Origin: Robiginitalea aurantiaca
GTDB lineage: Bacteria; Bacteroidota; Bacteroidia; Flavobacteriales; Flavobacteriaceae
Assembly: GCF_030380815.1 (NCBI RefSeq)
Contig: NZ_JAUDUY010000001.1
Coordinates: 744,001-808,000 of the forward strand
Direction of reading: 5' to 3'
Length of the DNA stretch: 64,000 nucleotides
Under the pieces are notes generated by a model, which made no database searches, had not been told where the DNA came from, and was given only the letters and a program-made list of their open reading frames with translations. This document shows positions 26,669-35,680 of the stretch, piece by piece. The stretch's first letter is position 1; every line of letters begins with the position of its first letter. A program made the position numbers and the translations under genes.

Positions 26669-27982
26669 ATGAAAGCATGTACACTTTTTTTGGTTACCCT
26701 CTCATTTCTCGTTTTCTCACCCTTGGTGGTTATTGGGCAGAATGCAGAGGATACGGATAAATTGGTTTCAACCGATACGATCGAGCCGGGGATTCAAGGT
26801 TCTATTAATCCTTTGACGGACAATACAGACATTCTCACAGGAATGGAGCTGATTGACGATTCTTTTCCGAGTTCCCTTCCCATACCCGGTACGAACGTTC
26901 GTATGAAAATAGGGGGCTATGTAAAAGCGGATTTTCTGCATGATTTTGACTATATAGGAGATCGTTGGGAGTTTGAATTGGGAAGTATCGCGGTGGAGGG
27001 AAGCCCGGAAAGGGAACTGGGGGGAATAACCACATTTCATGTGAAACAAACCCGGGTCAACTTGGACTTCAGGTCCAAAGCCAAGTGGAAAAATGGCAAG
27101 GAATTCCCTATGCAGGTATTCGTTGAATTCGATTGGTTCTTTGATTCGGACGCATTCAGGTTGGTGCCTCGAATGCGCCATGCCTATGGGGTGATCGGGC
27201 GTCTGCTCATCGGAAGGACCTGGACCAATTCGGGTGATGTCTCAACCCTTCCGGGGACCATCGATTTTTCCGGTGGTGATGCGCTATACGGAGGGCGAGT
27301 GGCACAGATAAGGTGGCAGGACACCTTTGCCAAGAATTTTTCCTACGCCATAGCCCTCGAAGAAACAGGGGGACAGCTGGATAATCCCAACACCCTGGAC
27401 GGAGCCTTCAGACCTTTGTATCCCAATTTAGCTGGAAATATAAAATACAGGTCTGCCAATGGATCGTCCTTCCAGCTCGGACTTGACCTCTTTGTATTGA
27501 GTTGGAAAGGTTCAACAGCTACCCCGAACGTCTCCAAGACAGGTTATGCCATTACGGGTACAGGGCGCTATGTATTCAAATCATCTCATTATAATGACTC
27601 CTTTGTGTACGGTGGTGGGTTTGGTCAGGGTCAGGCGCATCGTATTATCGCACTGTCCTGGGATGGCAAAGCATCCGGGGTGATCACTGAAGATGGACTG
27701 GATCTGTCCCCCGCCTGGTTCGCCTTTGCCGGATTCAACCACTATTGGAGCAAAAGTTTCAACTCAACGATTTCCACGCATTGGGCGGGAACGGATCTCT
27801 CGTCATTTCATTCAGATGATACCATTCAGAAAGCCGGCTCCTTTCACGCCAACCTCATTTGGTTTCCATACCCGCGGATATCTACTGGTGTCGAATATAT
27901 GTGGGGCGTTCGCGAAAATAAGAGCGGTGTCGAAGGAACTGCATCCAGGGTCCAGTTTATGGCCAAATTTAAATTCAACTAA
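26669..27982 (+). CDS. DcaP-like outer-membrane porin
   Basis: 437 residues with a signal peptide ending VVIGQ. DcaP-family features are RMKIGGYVKADFLHDFDYIG, VKQTRVNLDFRSKA and YGVIGRLLIGRTWTNSGD with TIDFSGGDALYGGR, followed by strands to a terminal FKFN. DcaP proteins are trimeric pores for dicarboxylates and other anionic solutes. A TAGTTTTG box at 26615-26622 resembles a Bacteroidota -7 element, but no suitable -33 was found. It follows the second amidohydrolase by 159 bp and precedes an HdeD-like gene by 32 bp. Confidence 0.88.
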   Translation: MKACTLFLVTLSFLVFSPLVVIGQNAEDTDKLVSTDTIEPGIQGSINPLTDNTDILTGMELIDDSFPSSLPIPGTNVRMKIGGYVKADFLHDFDYIGDRWEFELGSIAVEGSPERELGGITTFHVKQTRVNLDFRSKAKWKNGKEFPMQVFVEFDWFFDSDAFRLVPRMRHAYGVIGRLLIGRTWTNSGDVSTLPGTIDFSGGDALYGGRVAQIRWQDTFAKNFSYAIALEETGGQLDNPNTLDGAFRPLYPNLAGNIKYRSANGSSFQLGLDLFVLSWKGSTATPNVSKTGYAITGTGRYVFKSSHYNDSFVYGGGFGQGQAHRIIALSWDGKASGVITEDGLDLSPAWFAFAGFNHYWSKSFNSTISTHWAGTDLSSFHSDDTIQKAGSFHANLIWFPYPRISTGVEYMWGVRENKSGVEGTASRVQFMAKFKFN

Positions 27983-28014
27983 GTAACACTAATAACTTTT
28001 AATCACTATTCATT

Positions 28015-28590
28015 ATGGAAAATGCACTTTCAAAAATCAGCCATGTAATCAAATACTGGTGGGTGGGCGTCCTTCTGGGAGTCCTGTTTCTGCTTTTGGG
28101 AATTTGGGTTCTGCAGTCGCCCATTGAAAGCTTTGTCACCTTTGCGATCTATTTTGCGATTACCTACATCATCAGTGGTATCGGTGCCATTGCTTTCTCG
28201 GTCTCCAACCGGGAAGCCCTGGACGGATGGGGATGGCAACTTGCAGGAGGGATCCTTGAACTCGTCATGGGAATTGCCCTGCTCGCCAACCCAGGTGTAT
28301 CGATGATCGTCCTTGCCTTCTTTGTGGGTTTCTGGCTCTTGTTCCGGGGGTTTGCTACCATTTCGATTGCGGTGGAACTGAAAAAGGACGGAGGAAAAAA
28401 TTGGGGGTGGACCCTATTCTCGGGCATCCTTACAATGATCCTCGCCTTTATGGTGCTGCTAAACCCATTGTATGCCGTGTCAACACTGAGCATCTTTATA
28501 GGACTTTCGTTGATCATGGCGGGTGTAGCACAGATCATGATTGGTTTCCAGGTCCGGAAGGTTTCTAAAAAGGCAAAAGAAGTTCTCTGA
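28015..28590 (+). CDS. HdeD-like DUF308 membrane protein
   Basis: 191 residues with six transmembrane helices in paired repeats (WWVGVLLGVLFLLLGIWVL; GWGWQLAGGILELVMGIALL; NWGWTLFSGILTMILAFMVL), the pattern of HdeD/DUF308. E. coli HdeD is tied to acid resistance; the biochemical role is undefined. It is the last gene of the block, 32 bp after the DcaP-like porin. Confidence 0.88.
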   Translation: MENALSKISHVIKYWWVGVLLGVLFLLLGIWVLQSPIESFVTFAIYFAITYIISGIGAIAFSVSNREALDGWGWQLAGGILELVMGIALLANPGVSMIVLAFFVGFWLLFRGFATISIAVELKKDGGKNWGWTLFSGILTMILAFMVLLNPLYAVSTLSIFIGLSLIMAGVAQIMIGFQVRKVSKKAKEVL

Positions 28591-28860
28591 AAAACGGCTT
28601 CAACCACTTTCGGAAAGCGCTATAGATTAAGGGCCATTGGAGTTCAAATCAGGCCACTTCCAGTTGTTGCCAGATTTCCTGTGGTCCAATGATTACGTTT
28701 GCTTTTATCCTTTGGCCACTGGTCCGACTACTGCATTGGTGCCGGTCAGGTTTCATGGGGAGGTTGGTTGAAGAAGCACTTTTTTCTGTAATTTCAACAA
28801 GGCTTCAAGGCGGGTATTACCTTAGCACAGGGTATGGGGCTGAACAGGCCTGGTTCAATT
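28591..28860. other. Spacer, no gene seen
   Basis: 270 bp. An overlapping frame from 28689 starts with a hydrophobic stretch, but it runs through the next gene in the wrong frame and shows no family features. No terminator with a T-run is visible after the HdeD-like gene. Confidence 0.35.
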
Positions 28861-29331
28861 ATGGGTGTCAGGAAGAAATACATCAAACATCGGGTGGATC
28901 GCAGGCTCCGCAGGCTGAACAGGATCTTATTGGTGCTGATCACTGCAATGCTTGCACATGTGGTCTATGATGCATTTGTATTCAAAACCCCCTTGTACTA
29001 TATCGGCTTTGCACTGGGCGGATATCTTGTTGGCGGTATTTTCCGAAGGACCGCTTTAGTTCAGTTCAAAATGGAAACGGAGTCCTTTGAGTTTACGACC
29101 AGCGCAGTCTACGTTCTCCTGACCTTTTTGCTCCTTGTTTTCAGGTATGCTTTTGGCAAGAGCCTGCTGGAGAATTTCCATGTGGTTTACACAAGCGATG
29201 CCCTGTATTTATTCTTTATCGGCATTTATTATTCGAAATGGCGAATGGTCCTGAAGAAGATCGACGAGGTCATATATCAATACGCAGACCAGAAGTTGGA
29301 AGAAAACAAGGAAGACAGCCCCATTTCCTGA
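28861..29331 (+). CDS. Hypothetical inner-membrane protein
   Basis: 156 residues from the ATG at 28861 (MGVRKKYIKHRV); 28834 is an in-frame alternative. A basic N-terminus is followed by four hydrophobic segments (LVLITAMLAHVVYDAFVF; YYIGFALGGYLVGGIF; VYVLLTFLLLVFRYAF; ALYLFFIGIYYSKW) and a charged C-terminal tail. The family is unrecognised. The DUF3124 lipoprotein follows 59 bp later, probably in the same transcript. Confidence 0.7.
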   Translation: MGVRKKYIKHRVDRRLRRLNRILLVLITAMLAHVVYDAFVFKTPLYYIGFALGGYLVGGIFRRTALVQFKMETESFEFTTSAVYVLLTFLLLVFRYAFGKSLLENFHVVYTSDALYLFFIGIYYSKWRMVLKKIDEVIYQYADQKLEENKEDSPIS

Positions 29332-29390
29332 TTTCGCTCCAATTGCTTCAAAGATTTTATAAATTTGACTCGACAACACACCCACTTATC

Positions 29391-29900
29391 ATGAAATATG
29401 CGATCGCCTTTGCAATTATAATTCTTCTCTTGGCAGGTTGCGAGGAGCCTGAAAAAGAACCGGCCCCGCCGAAAATCGACTGGACATCAAGAGAAGCCCG
29501 ACTGGATAGCGCAGACAGCCTGATCTTTGGGAAGTCCTACCTTCCGATTTACTCTCGCATCTACCATCACAAGCGGGACAAGACCTATGGCTTAACAATC
29601 ACTGCAAGCTTGCGGAACGTATCTGCCACGGATACTGTGTACCTGCTTTCAGCAGACCTCTATGGAACCACCGGGGAAATGGAACGCTCCTATATTGAAA
29701 AACCTGTTTACCTAAGACCTCTGGAAACCCTGGAGATTGTGATTGAAGAGACTGAGAAGGAAGGGGGAACGGGGGGCAACTTCACCTTTGAATGGGCCAT
29801 ACAGAATGCCAAGAATCCTCCTTTGTTCGAGGCAGTGATGATCTCTACCCTCGGTCAGCAGGGCATCTCCTTTACGACCCGCGGGATCCGGATGGATTAG
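29391..29900 (+). CDS. DUF3124 lipoprotein
   Basis: 169 residues from the ATG at 29391, chosen because it puts the lipobox LLLAGC after a short signal. The mature part matches DUF3124 as I know it: YLPIYSRIYHHKRDKTYGLT, then TASLRNVSATDTVYL, ETEKEGGTGGNFTFEW, and PPLFEAVMISTLGQQGISFT. The function of the family is unknown. It is located at the membrane, facing the periplasm or surface. Confidence 0.82.
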   Translation: MKYAIAFAIIILLLAGCEEPEKEPAPPKIDWTSREARLDSADSLIFGKSYLPIYSRIYHHKRDKTYGLTITASLRNVSATDTVYLLSADLYGTTGEMERSYIEKPVYLRPLETLEIVIEETEKEGGTGGNFTFEWAIQNAKNPPLFEAVMISTLGQQGISFTTRGIRMD

Positions 29901-29975
29901 GGGACCTTTGTTTTGCTATTTCAGCAAGGCTTATTCCTGTTGTTCACCTGCCGGCGCCATACATCTCAAGATATA

Positions 29976-30003
29976 AAAAAAGCCTCCCTGTCAAAGGAGG
30001 CTC
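29976..30003 (-). terminator. Intrinsic terminator for the small membrane-protein genes
   Basis: A 7-bp perfect stem (AGCCTCC/GGAGGCT) with an 8-nt loop. On the minus strand a run of seven T follows. It lies 23 bp after the stop of the 35-residue frame at 30027, which supports transcription of that minus-strand unit. Confidence 0.82.
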
Positions 30004-30026
30004 AATGGCCAGGAAAATGTCTTTTG

Positions 30027-30134
30027 TTAGATCCCAAATAACAATAAACAGAACAAAATGATCATATAAAAGACCATTGCGCTTCCAATGCCAAGCACAA
30101 CATCCTTAAATTGATAATTTTTGAGGGTTTTCAT
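30027..30134 (-). CDS. 35-residue single-span membrane peptide
   Basis: The frame encodes 35 residues: a short basic start (MKTLKNYQFKD) and one hydrophobic helix of about 23 residues rich in Val, Ile, Leu and Phe. It lies 20 bp after a 56-residue membrane protein on the same strand and 23 bp before a good terminator, so it sits where the last gene of a transcript would. No family is recognised. Very small membrane proteins are often regulators of larger membrane complexes; that is inference here. Confidence 0.5.
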   Translation of the reverse strand: MKTLKNYQFKDVVLGIGSAMVFYMIILFCLLLFGI

Positions 30135-30154
30135 ATTTCTCGTAAAAGAGTCTA

Positions 30155-30325
30155 CTATTGAAACGGAAATCCGGTTATGACTCTGAATATGAAGGCATAG
30201 AGTACCACAGAGAACATACCAAAACTAAACCAGGCAAATCCCTTGAAGAAGTTTTTAGTAATAAAATGACCAAGACTTTCAAAGGCATCCCTGTATATAT
30301 TTTTAATGAGTAGAGCTGTTTTCAT
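30155..30325 (-). CDS. 56-residue small membrane protein (DUF6747-like)
   Basis: Start at 30325 (MKTALLIKNIYRDAFESLGH), preferred over a longer frame because the upstream part has no features. An amphipathic first half (ITKNFFKGFAW) leads into one transmembrane helix (FSFGMFSVVLYAFIFRVITG). This resembles a short family common in Flavobacteriaceae that I recall as DUF6747; the number is from memory. It heads a probable two-gene unit with the 35-residue peptide. Confidence 0.65.
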   Translation of the reverse strand: MKTALLIKNIYRDAFESLGHFITKNFFKGFAWFSFGMFSVVLYAFIFRVITGFPFQ

Positions 30326-30603
30326 AGCTATATTTTTTTGGGTTGATTCTGAGGCTAATTTCTTTACTTCTGGAATTTCAATTCCGAAAAATGGATAAGG
30401 AGAATACATTTTCAGGTCAAATGCATTTTGTCGATCATACATCCTGAAAAAGTGCAAATAAAGGAGTTTCGTAAATGCACCCCAGTTCTTTTTACGGCCT
30501 ATTTTCCCGACATAAAGTTACAGTTGCACCTTCCCCCATTCGGAAAATCAGTAGTTTTACGTTTTCCTTCTGAAGGGAAACTAACTACTTCCATGAGTAC
30601 GGC

Positions 30604-33600
30604 ATGGTGAAAGAAAAAGGCGCCTCTCCTGGCTGGATGGGGATGACAAATCGGCGTTACAGGATTGCGGGGATTAGTTTCTTACTGCTACTGATCTCTT
30701 TTGGGGCTGCCACTTTCTATATACAAACCCGGAAGAACAAAATTGCTGCCATCGTCCTGGATATCCTTGATGAAAACTACAGAGGGGATATTGGCTATGA
30801 CCGGATTTCACTGGATCATTGGAGTACCTTAACCGACCCCTCCATCTACTTTGAAAACTTTACCGTTACAGATACGACCACTACAAACCACCTGCGTCTA
30901 AAGGCTAAAAGGCTCAACGTTGAACTTTCCGTAACAGACCTGTTAAAGGGAATGATTCAGATTAAATCTGCGACCCTGACCGGCGGGGAGTTATTGCTGG
31001 ACAATTTTACCCCATTAACCCCTCAGGAACTCAAAGGGTTACCTCCACTTATGGATTCCCCGGAGACTACCGATCGCACTATCGATCCTTTTCTGGAGAA
31101 AAATACCCGTCTTGAAATTTCGGATCTGTATATCGAGATTCGCCACCATGTCAAGAACAAACAATTCGAATTTCAGGTAAACGAGATTATTTCAGATATT
31201 GAATTCACCGATGAAGCTATCGCGGCGCAAACAACCCTGGATGTCGATATTGGAGCCCTGGGTTTTAACCTTGCGAATGGAGTTTTTGCAGGCGATACAA
31301 GGGCACGGGGTACCCTGGAATCCCTTTTCGACAGGTCCCGTAAACAATTGGATGTAAAATCGTTCCCATTGGAATTGGCCGACCAGGTTTTCGTTACCAC
31401 AGCGAAATTGAACTTTATGGGGTCGGGGACCTTCGATATCACCCTCGAAAACGAAAAGACTCAGTTTCTTTCTACCATGGCGCTGCTGACAGAGAATATT
31501 CGGGAGAAGTTTTCGGACATTACCCTGGAAGGCCCATTGGCTACCCGAACAAGGTTGGAGGGGGGATTCTACTACAAGAACAACCCGCGGATTCACGTCC
31601 AATTCTCAAGTGCGGGGAATTCAGCGGTTTTTGACGGGGATAAAACGTTTACGGAGCTGAACTTTTCAGGGGAGTTCGCCAACCGTCTGTACGCAGAAGA
31701 TAGGGACAAACCTGAGGATCCCAAAAATTTCAAAATTCAGGTGCCAGAGCTTCAAGGACAGTTCAGGGATATCGCCTTGGAGGTTCAGAATATGGAGCTG
31801 GCAAGCAGTCCGGACGCCGAGAATGCCTTTAAGGCGAAGATTAGTGCCAGGGGGTCACCTGAGAGCCTCAATAACCTTGTAGCCGCCCAGCACTGGAGTT
31901 TCCAGGGAGGTGAATTGGAACTGACCTCCGATATCGATGCGGATGGGCTTGACATGACCAGCGTTATGTCAGCCGCTCAGAGTACCTTTATACTACAAGA
32001 TACCCGTATCATCAACAACGATAACGGGATAAGCCTTCCCGTCTCTGGTCTTTCATTGGCCATTAGCGCTGACCGCGCTGTCCTGGAAGAACTTAAAATT
32101 GAAGTTAAACCCGGTCAGGACCTCATGCTACAGGCCGGGTTTTCAAATTTTTCAGCCCTTTTTGGTGATAATGCCAATTCAGCAGTAAGCTCGGAATTCA
32201 GGCTGAGTTCTGAAAACCTGGTTTGGGAAGATTTTATGCAACTTTTTGAGATCACATCTTCCGATGATAAGACCAAAAGACCACAGGTTGTTCTTCAGGA
32301 TTTACTCCGGGATATACATAAAAAGTATAACCCTGAAATCGATATTGCCCTGGGGAAATTCCATTTTGGTCAGTCCGTTTTAACTGAGCTTCAGAGTGGT
32401 CTGCATTTTGAAAATCCGGATTTGTTGAGGCTGGATGAAACTTCTTTCGGTATCGACGGGGGGAAAATGGAGCTTCATGGGCAGCTCGACCTCGCCAATG
32501 AAGAAAGGATTCCCGTTGAACTCTTCCTGAAAGGGGTGGCAGGCATGGATGTGCTAAACCAGCTCCTGACCAATGAACAGCTGATGCTCCATGGGGGGCA
32601 ATTTCGCTTTAGCGCAACCCTGACGGGTGACCTGCTGCGTCCCGAAGCGATCCTGGGCCAATCAGAGAGCCTGATTCAGATGAGCGATTTCGATGCGACC
32701 TATGTGCCGTCGGATATTACCTTTCCTGTGAAATCATTGGAATTACAACTTAGAAAAGACCACGCACGATTGAATGAACTGACGCTTCAACTTAGCGAAG
32801 AGGACCTAGTAAACTTCTCGGGAGATATTCAGAATCTGTCTGCTCTGCTATTTGGGGGTACGCGAAAGCCTGTTCAGTCTGAACTCCATGTGCAATCTGA
32901 AAAATTGATATGGGAGGATTTTGTTCAGATGTTCGGGACACCAGATTCCGTAAGGACGGTCAAAACCGTTAGGGATCCTGAAGAATTGATCGCAGCCGAA
33001 CGGAATTTCAAGGCCAGCCTCAGGGATATTTATACAACCCTGAATCCCAGCCTTACCCTGGATATTAAGGAATTTCGCTATCGGGAAATGCCGGGGTTTC
33101 ACGATCTGGGAACAGAGATATCCTTTAAAGACGGACAGACCCTTCAATTGGAGCAGACGCGTTTTATGTACGACCAGAAAACAGCCGTCAGCTTAGAGGG
33201 GGAGATTGATGTCGCAGATTCCCGGAAAACCTATGTGGGTATGGAACTCAAAGCTTCGGGCGGTCCTGAAGAACTGAATGAAGTACTGAATAACGACACC
33301 TTCGTTTTTAGGGGTGGTTCCTACGAGGTACAGGCACGGATCAGGGGGGATATCGAGGATTTGGATTCGCTTATCGCCCATTCGGATTCTGAACTGAATG
33401 TCAGGGATACTTATATTGTACACAAGCCCAGTGGGGTAGAATTTCCAATCAATATCCTGGATGTGGGACTGCATGACAATACGGCCACACTCAGAGCCCT
33501 TGAACTTGCAATGGAATCCGGAGATCACATAATCTTCCAAGGTGAGGTAGGGTATATCTCTGATCTTATTTTCGACCTGCCACCAGACAAGGCTCGGACC

Positions 33601-34641
33601 TATTCAGAAATAAGCCTGCACGCTGCCAGATTGGATTTTGATGAGTTCCGGTCGCTCTTTGCTATCGGGCAGGAGGGATCGGCTGCCGCAGAACACGAGA
33701 CAGCCATACGACAAACCATTAGGGATGTCTACAACAAGTTCCGACCGAGTTTGGAAGTGTCCATCGGGGAATTTCACCTGGACAAACTGGAGGTTCACAA
33801 TCTTAAATCGGGTTTCCATTTTGAAGATCAGAATCGCCTTTACCTCGAGCGAAGTGAATTTGAATTCCATAAGGGCAGGGTAAGCCTGGATGCCCACCTG
33901 GATATGACAGAGCCAGAGAAAACCATGTTCTCTTTTGGGGTGATCACCGACAGGATCGATGTGGATAAGCTGCTGCAGGCCTTTGATTACTTTAAGATGC
34001 CTTCCCTGCAATCTGCTACTGAAATAAGCGGACTTGTAAGTTTGAATACCGAAATTGAAGGAGAGGTAAACGAAGAGGGCCTTATTGACCCTGAAAGCCT
34101 GAAGGGGATCATTAATTTTGACCTTGAGAATGCTCAGGTTGCCGGATTCGAACCTATAATAGAATCCGGGGGTAAGATATTTAAAAAGGAACGCCTGGAG
34201 GATATTCGCTTTATGCCCATAAAGAATTCAATGGTCCTTTCGGAAAGGGTACTGGATATCCCACTGATGGAGATACAGTCTTCGGCTTTTGAACTCTTTG
34301 TGGCTGGTGAGCTTGGGTTCGGAGATGCCCCGACAAGTCTCTGGGTAGGCTTTCCCCTAAACAACCTTAAAAGTCGGGATGTTCGGAATGTGCCTGATAA
34401 AAAGGGCTTTATTGCCGCCGGGAAAAAGGTTTATGTAGAAGCGAAAAGCGATGAAAAGAAGGGGATGAAGTACATACTGCACTTGACTCCTAAGAAGTTT
34501 TATGAAGAACGGGGTATGATGGAAAATTATCGCAGCGACATACGTAAAGAAAGGATGCAGATCCGCCGCTACAAAAGAACGGGGGACACTTCATTACTTA
34601 AAGACTCCAAAGCCGCTTCCGATATCCCAAGGAAAAATTAA
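30604..34641 (+). CDS. Large AsmA-like protein with a triplicated repeat
   Basis: 1345 residues; 30637 and 30643 are alternative starts. One N-terminal membrane helix (GISFLLLLISFGAATFYIQ), then a periplasmic beta-rich body and a basic tail. A unit of about 235 residues recurs three times, marked by LRDIHKKYNPEIDIALG (about 566), LRDIYTTLNPSLTLDI (about 805) and IRDVYNKFRPSLEVSIG (about 1040). Each is preceded by a SE-x-L...W-x-DF...F segment near 530, 758 and 1000. AsmA/TamB/YhdP-type proteins use such repeats to extend a hydrophobic groove between membranes, so a role in lipid traffic is likely (inference). No paired gene is in the neighbourhood. Confidence 0.82.
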   Translation: MVKEKGASPGWMGMTNRRYRIAGISFLLLLISFGAATFYIQTRKNKIAAIVLDILDENYRGDIGYDRISLDHWSTLTDPSIYFENFTVTDTTTTNHLRLKAKRLNVELSVTDLLKGMIQIKSATLTGGELLLDNFTPLTPQELKGLPPLMDSPETTDRTIDPFLEKNTRLEISDLYIEIRHHVKNKQFEFQVNEIISDIEFTDEAIAAQTTLDVDIGALGFNLANGVFAGDTRARGTLESLFDRSRKQLDVKSFPLELADQVFVTTAKLNFMGSGTFDITLENEKTQFLSTMALLTENIREKFSDITLEGPLATRTRLEGGFYYKNNPRIHVQFSSAGNSAVFDGDKTFTELNFSGEFANRLYAEDRDKPEDPKNFKIQVPELQGQFRDIALEVQNMELASSPDAENAFKAKISARGSPESLNNLVAAQHWSFQGGELELTSDIDADGLDMTSVMSAAQSTFILQDTRIINNDNGISLPVSGLSLAISADRAVLEELKIEVKPGQDLMLQAGFSNFSALFGDNANSAVSSEFRLSSENLVWEDFMQLFEITSSDDKTKRPQVVLQDLLRDIHKKYNPEIDIALGKFHFGQSVLTELQSGLHFENPDLLRLDETSFGIDGGKMELHGQLDLANEERIPVELFLKGVAGMDVLNQLLTNEQLMLHGGQFRFSATLTGDLLRPEAILGQSESLIQMSDFDATYVPSDITFPVKSLELQLRKDHARLNELTLQLSEEDLVNFSGDIQNLSALLFGGTRKPVQSELHVQSEKLIWEDFVQMFGTPDSVRTVKTVRDPEELIAAERNFKASLRDIYTTLNPSLTLDIKEFRYREMPGFHDLGTEISFKDGQTLQLEQTRFMYDQKTAVSLEGEIDVADSRKTYVGMELKASGGPEELNEVLNNDTFVFRGGSYEVQARIRGDIEDLDSLIAHSDSELNVRDTYIVHKPSGVEFPINILDVGLHDNTATLRALELAMESGDHIIFQGEVGYISDLIFDLPPDKARTYSEISLHAARLDFDEFRSLFAIGQEGSAAAEHETAIRQTIRDVYNKFRPSLEVSIGEFHLDKLEVHNLKSGFHFEDQNRLYLERSEFEFHKGRVSLDAHLDMTEPEKTMFSFGVITDRIDVDKLLQAFDYFKMPSLQSATEISGLVSLNTEIEGEVNEEGLIDPESLKGIINFDLENAQVAGFEPIIESGGKIFKKERLEDIRFMPIKNSMVLSERVLDIPLMEIQSSAFELFVAGELGFGDAPTSLWVGFPLNNLKSRDVRNVPDKKGFIAAGKKVYVEAKSDEKKGMKYILHLTPKKFYEERGMMENYRSDIRKERMQIRRYKRTGDTSLLKDSKAASDIPRKN

Positions 34642-34721
34642 GCCCATTTGAAGATCAGAGCGTAAACACAACCCTCCGAGCGTCCTGGAAATTCCATTGC
34701 TCTACTTTTTGCAGGACGGCT

Positions 34722-35663
34722 TCATTTAATGGTAATCGTCCCAAGGTGGGTCGGGATAATCACTTCGGTATCAGGCGACAATCTTCCCACATCTTCCTTG
34801 AAAGGTACTAATTTGAGATCTACAGAGGCCTGCTGCGAAAAGCCATAGGGCAGACGAAAATTATCCCAGTGGGTGGGGATAATGACTTTAGGATTGCTTG
34901 TCACCCGGAGCAGGCGTTCGTTGTAATTATAGAGTCCCAATTGGGATTGGTTAACCCCGGCAAGCAGGATATCGGGTTTGATTCCCTCTAACTCCCTTTC
35001 CACAAAATTCATGGAACCCATGGTGAGGACCTTATGGTTTGCCATACGCAACAGGAACATCAGAGAACCCCCTTCGATGAATTCCGATACCCGCAAAGGG
35101 GTTTCAGGTACTTCGGTATACGTCCTTGAATCCAGGTAGTGTTTGTTGTTCAGGGCCGAATGAATGGAGGGGATAACCCGGACCGAAAAATTCTCGAACT
35201 GGTAATCTTCTCCCCCGCGGACCGGATAGAGCTGCTCATCAGGGATGCCGTAGCCCCTGAGGATATTGCAGGTGGTTTCGGTTCCGATTACTTTGGCCCC
35301 TGTCTTTTTCGCGATATAGGGAACATCGGATAAATGGTCAAAATGCGCGTGGTGTACCATAATGTAGTCCGCACGGGTGATCAGGCTGTCGATACTGAGG
35401 GTGTCCGAGACAAAATAATCAGATCGCGCCACGGTCGCCCGGGTATCGTCTGGGTGGATGCCGGGCCCCGTCCCCAGCTTGACACGGGAAATATACGGGT
35501 CCACGAGTATGGTGAGGTTTCCATCATTAATTTTCCATCCGGCTGTACCCAGATAGGTCAGTTTTATTGGTGATTCCTGCGCCTGGACGGCAAGGCCTCC
35601 CAGAAACGCAAAGAGCAAGATGAATATGCTAAGGGTCGGAAAGGGTTTAGGAGTGATTCGCAT
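34722..35663 (-). CDS. Exported MBL-fold metallohydrolase (UlaG/NAPE-PLD-like)
   Basis: 313 residues with a signal peptide ending AVQAQ. Metal-binding HHAHFDHLSD, then IPSIHS, an Asp-bearing stretch and the late IIPTHWDNF; it begins with the fold's strand TYLGTAGWKIN and VDPYIS. This is the UlaG-like branch of the metallo-beta-lactamase fold. The substrate is unknown and the location probably periplasmic. It starts 17 bp after the FG-GAP gene, so the two are co-transcribed. Confidence 0.85.
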   Translation of the reverse strand: MRITPKPFPTLSIFILLFAFLGGLAVQAQESPIKLTYLGTAGWKINDGNLTILVDPYISRVKLGTGPGIHPDDTRATVARSDYFVSDTLSIDSLITRADYIMVHHAHFDHLSDVPYIAKKTGAKVIGTETTCNILRGYGIPDEQLYPVRGGEDYQFENFSVRVIPSIHSALNNKHYLDSRTYTEVPETPLRVSEFIEGGSLMFLLRMANHKVLTMGSMNFVERELEGIKPDILLAGVNQSQLGLYNYNERLLRVTSNPKVIIPTHWDNFRLPYGFSQQASVDLKLVPFKEDVGRLSPDTEVIIPTHLGTITIK

Positions 35664-35680
35664 GGGTCAATGGTTAGGGT

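Noticed and set aside
28689-28970. A plus-strand frame with a hydrophobic start before the 28861 gene
   Set aside because: It overlaps the better supported membrane-protein gene in another frame and loses all pattern after 35 residues.
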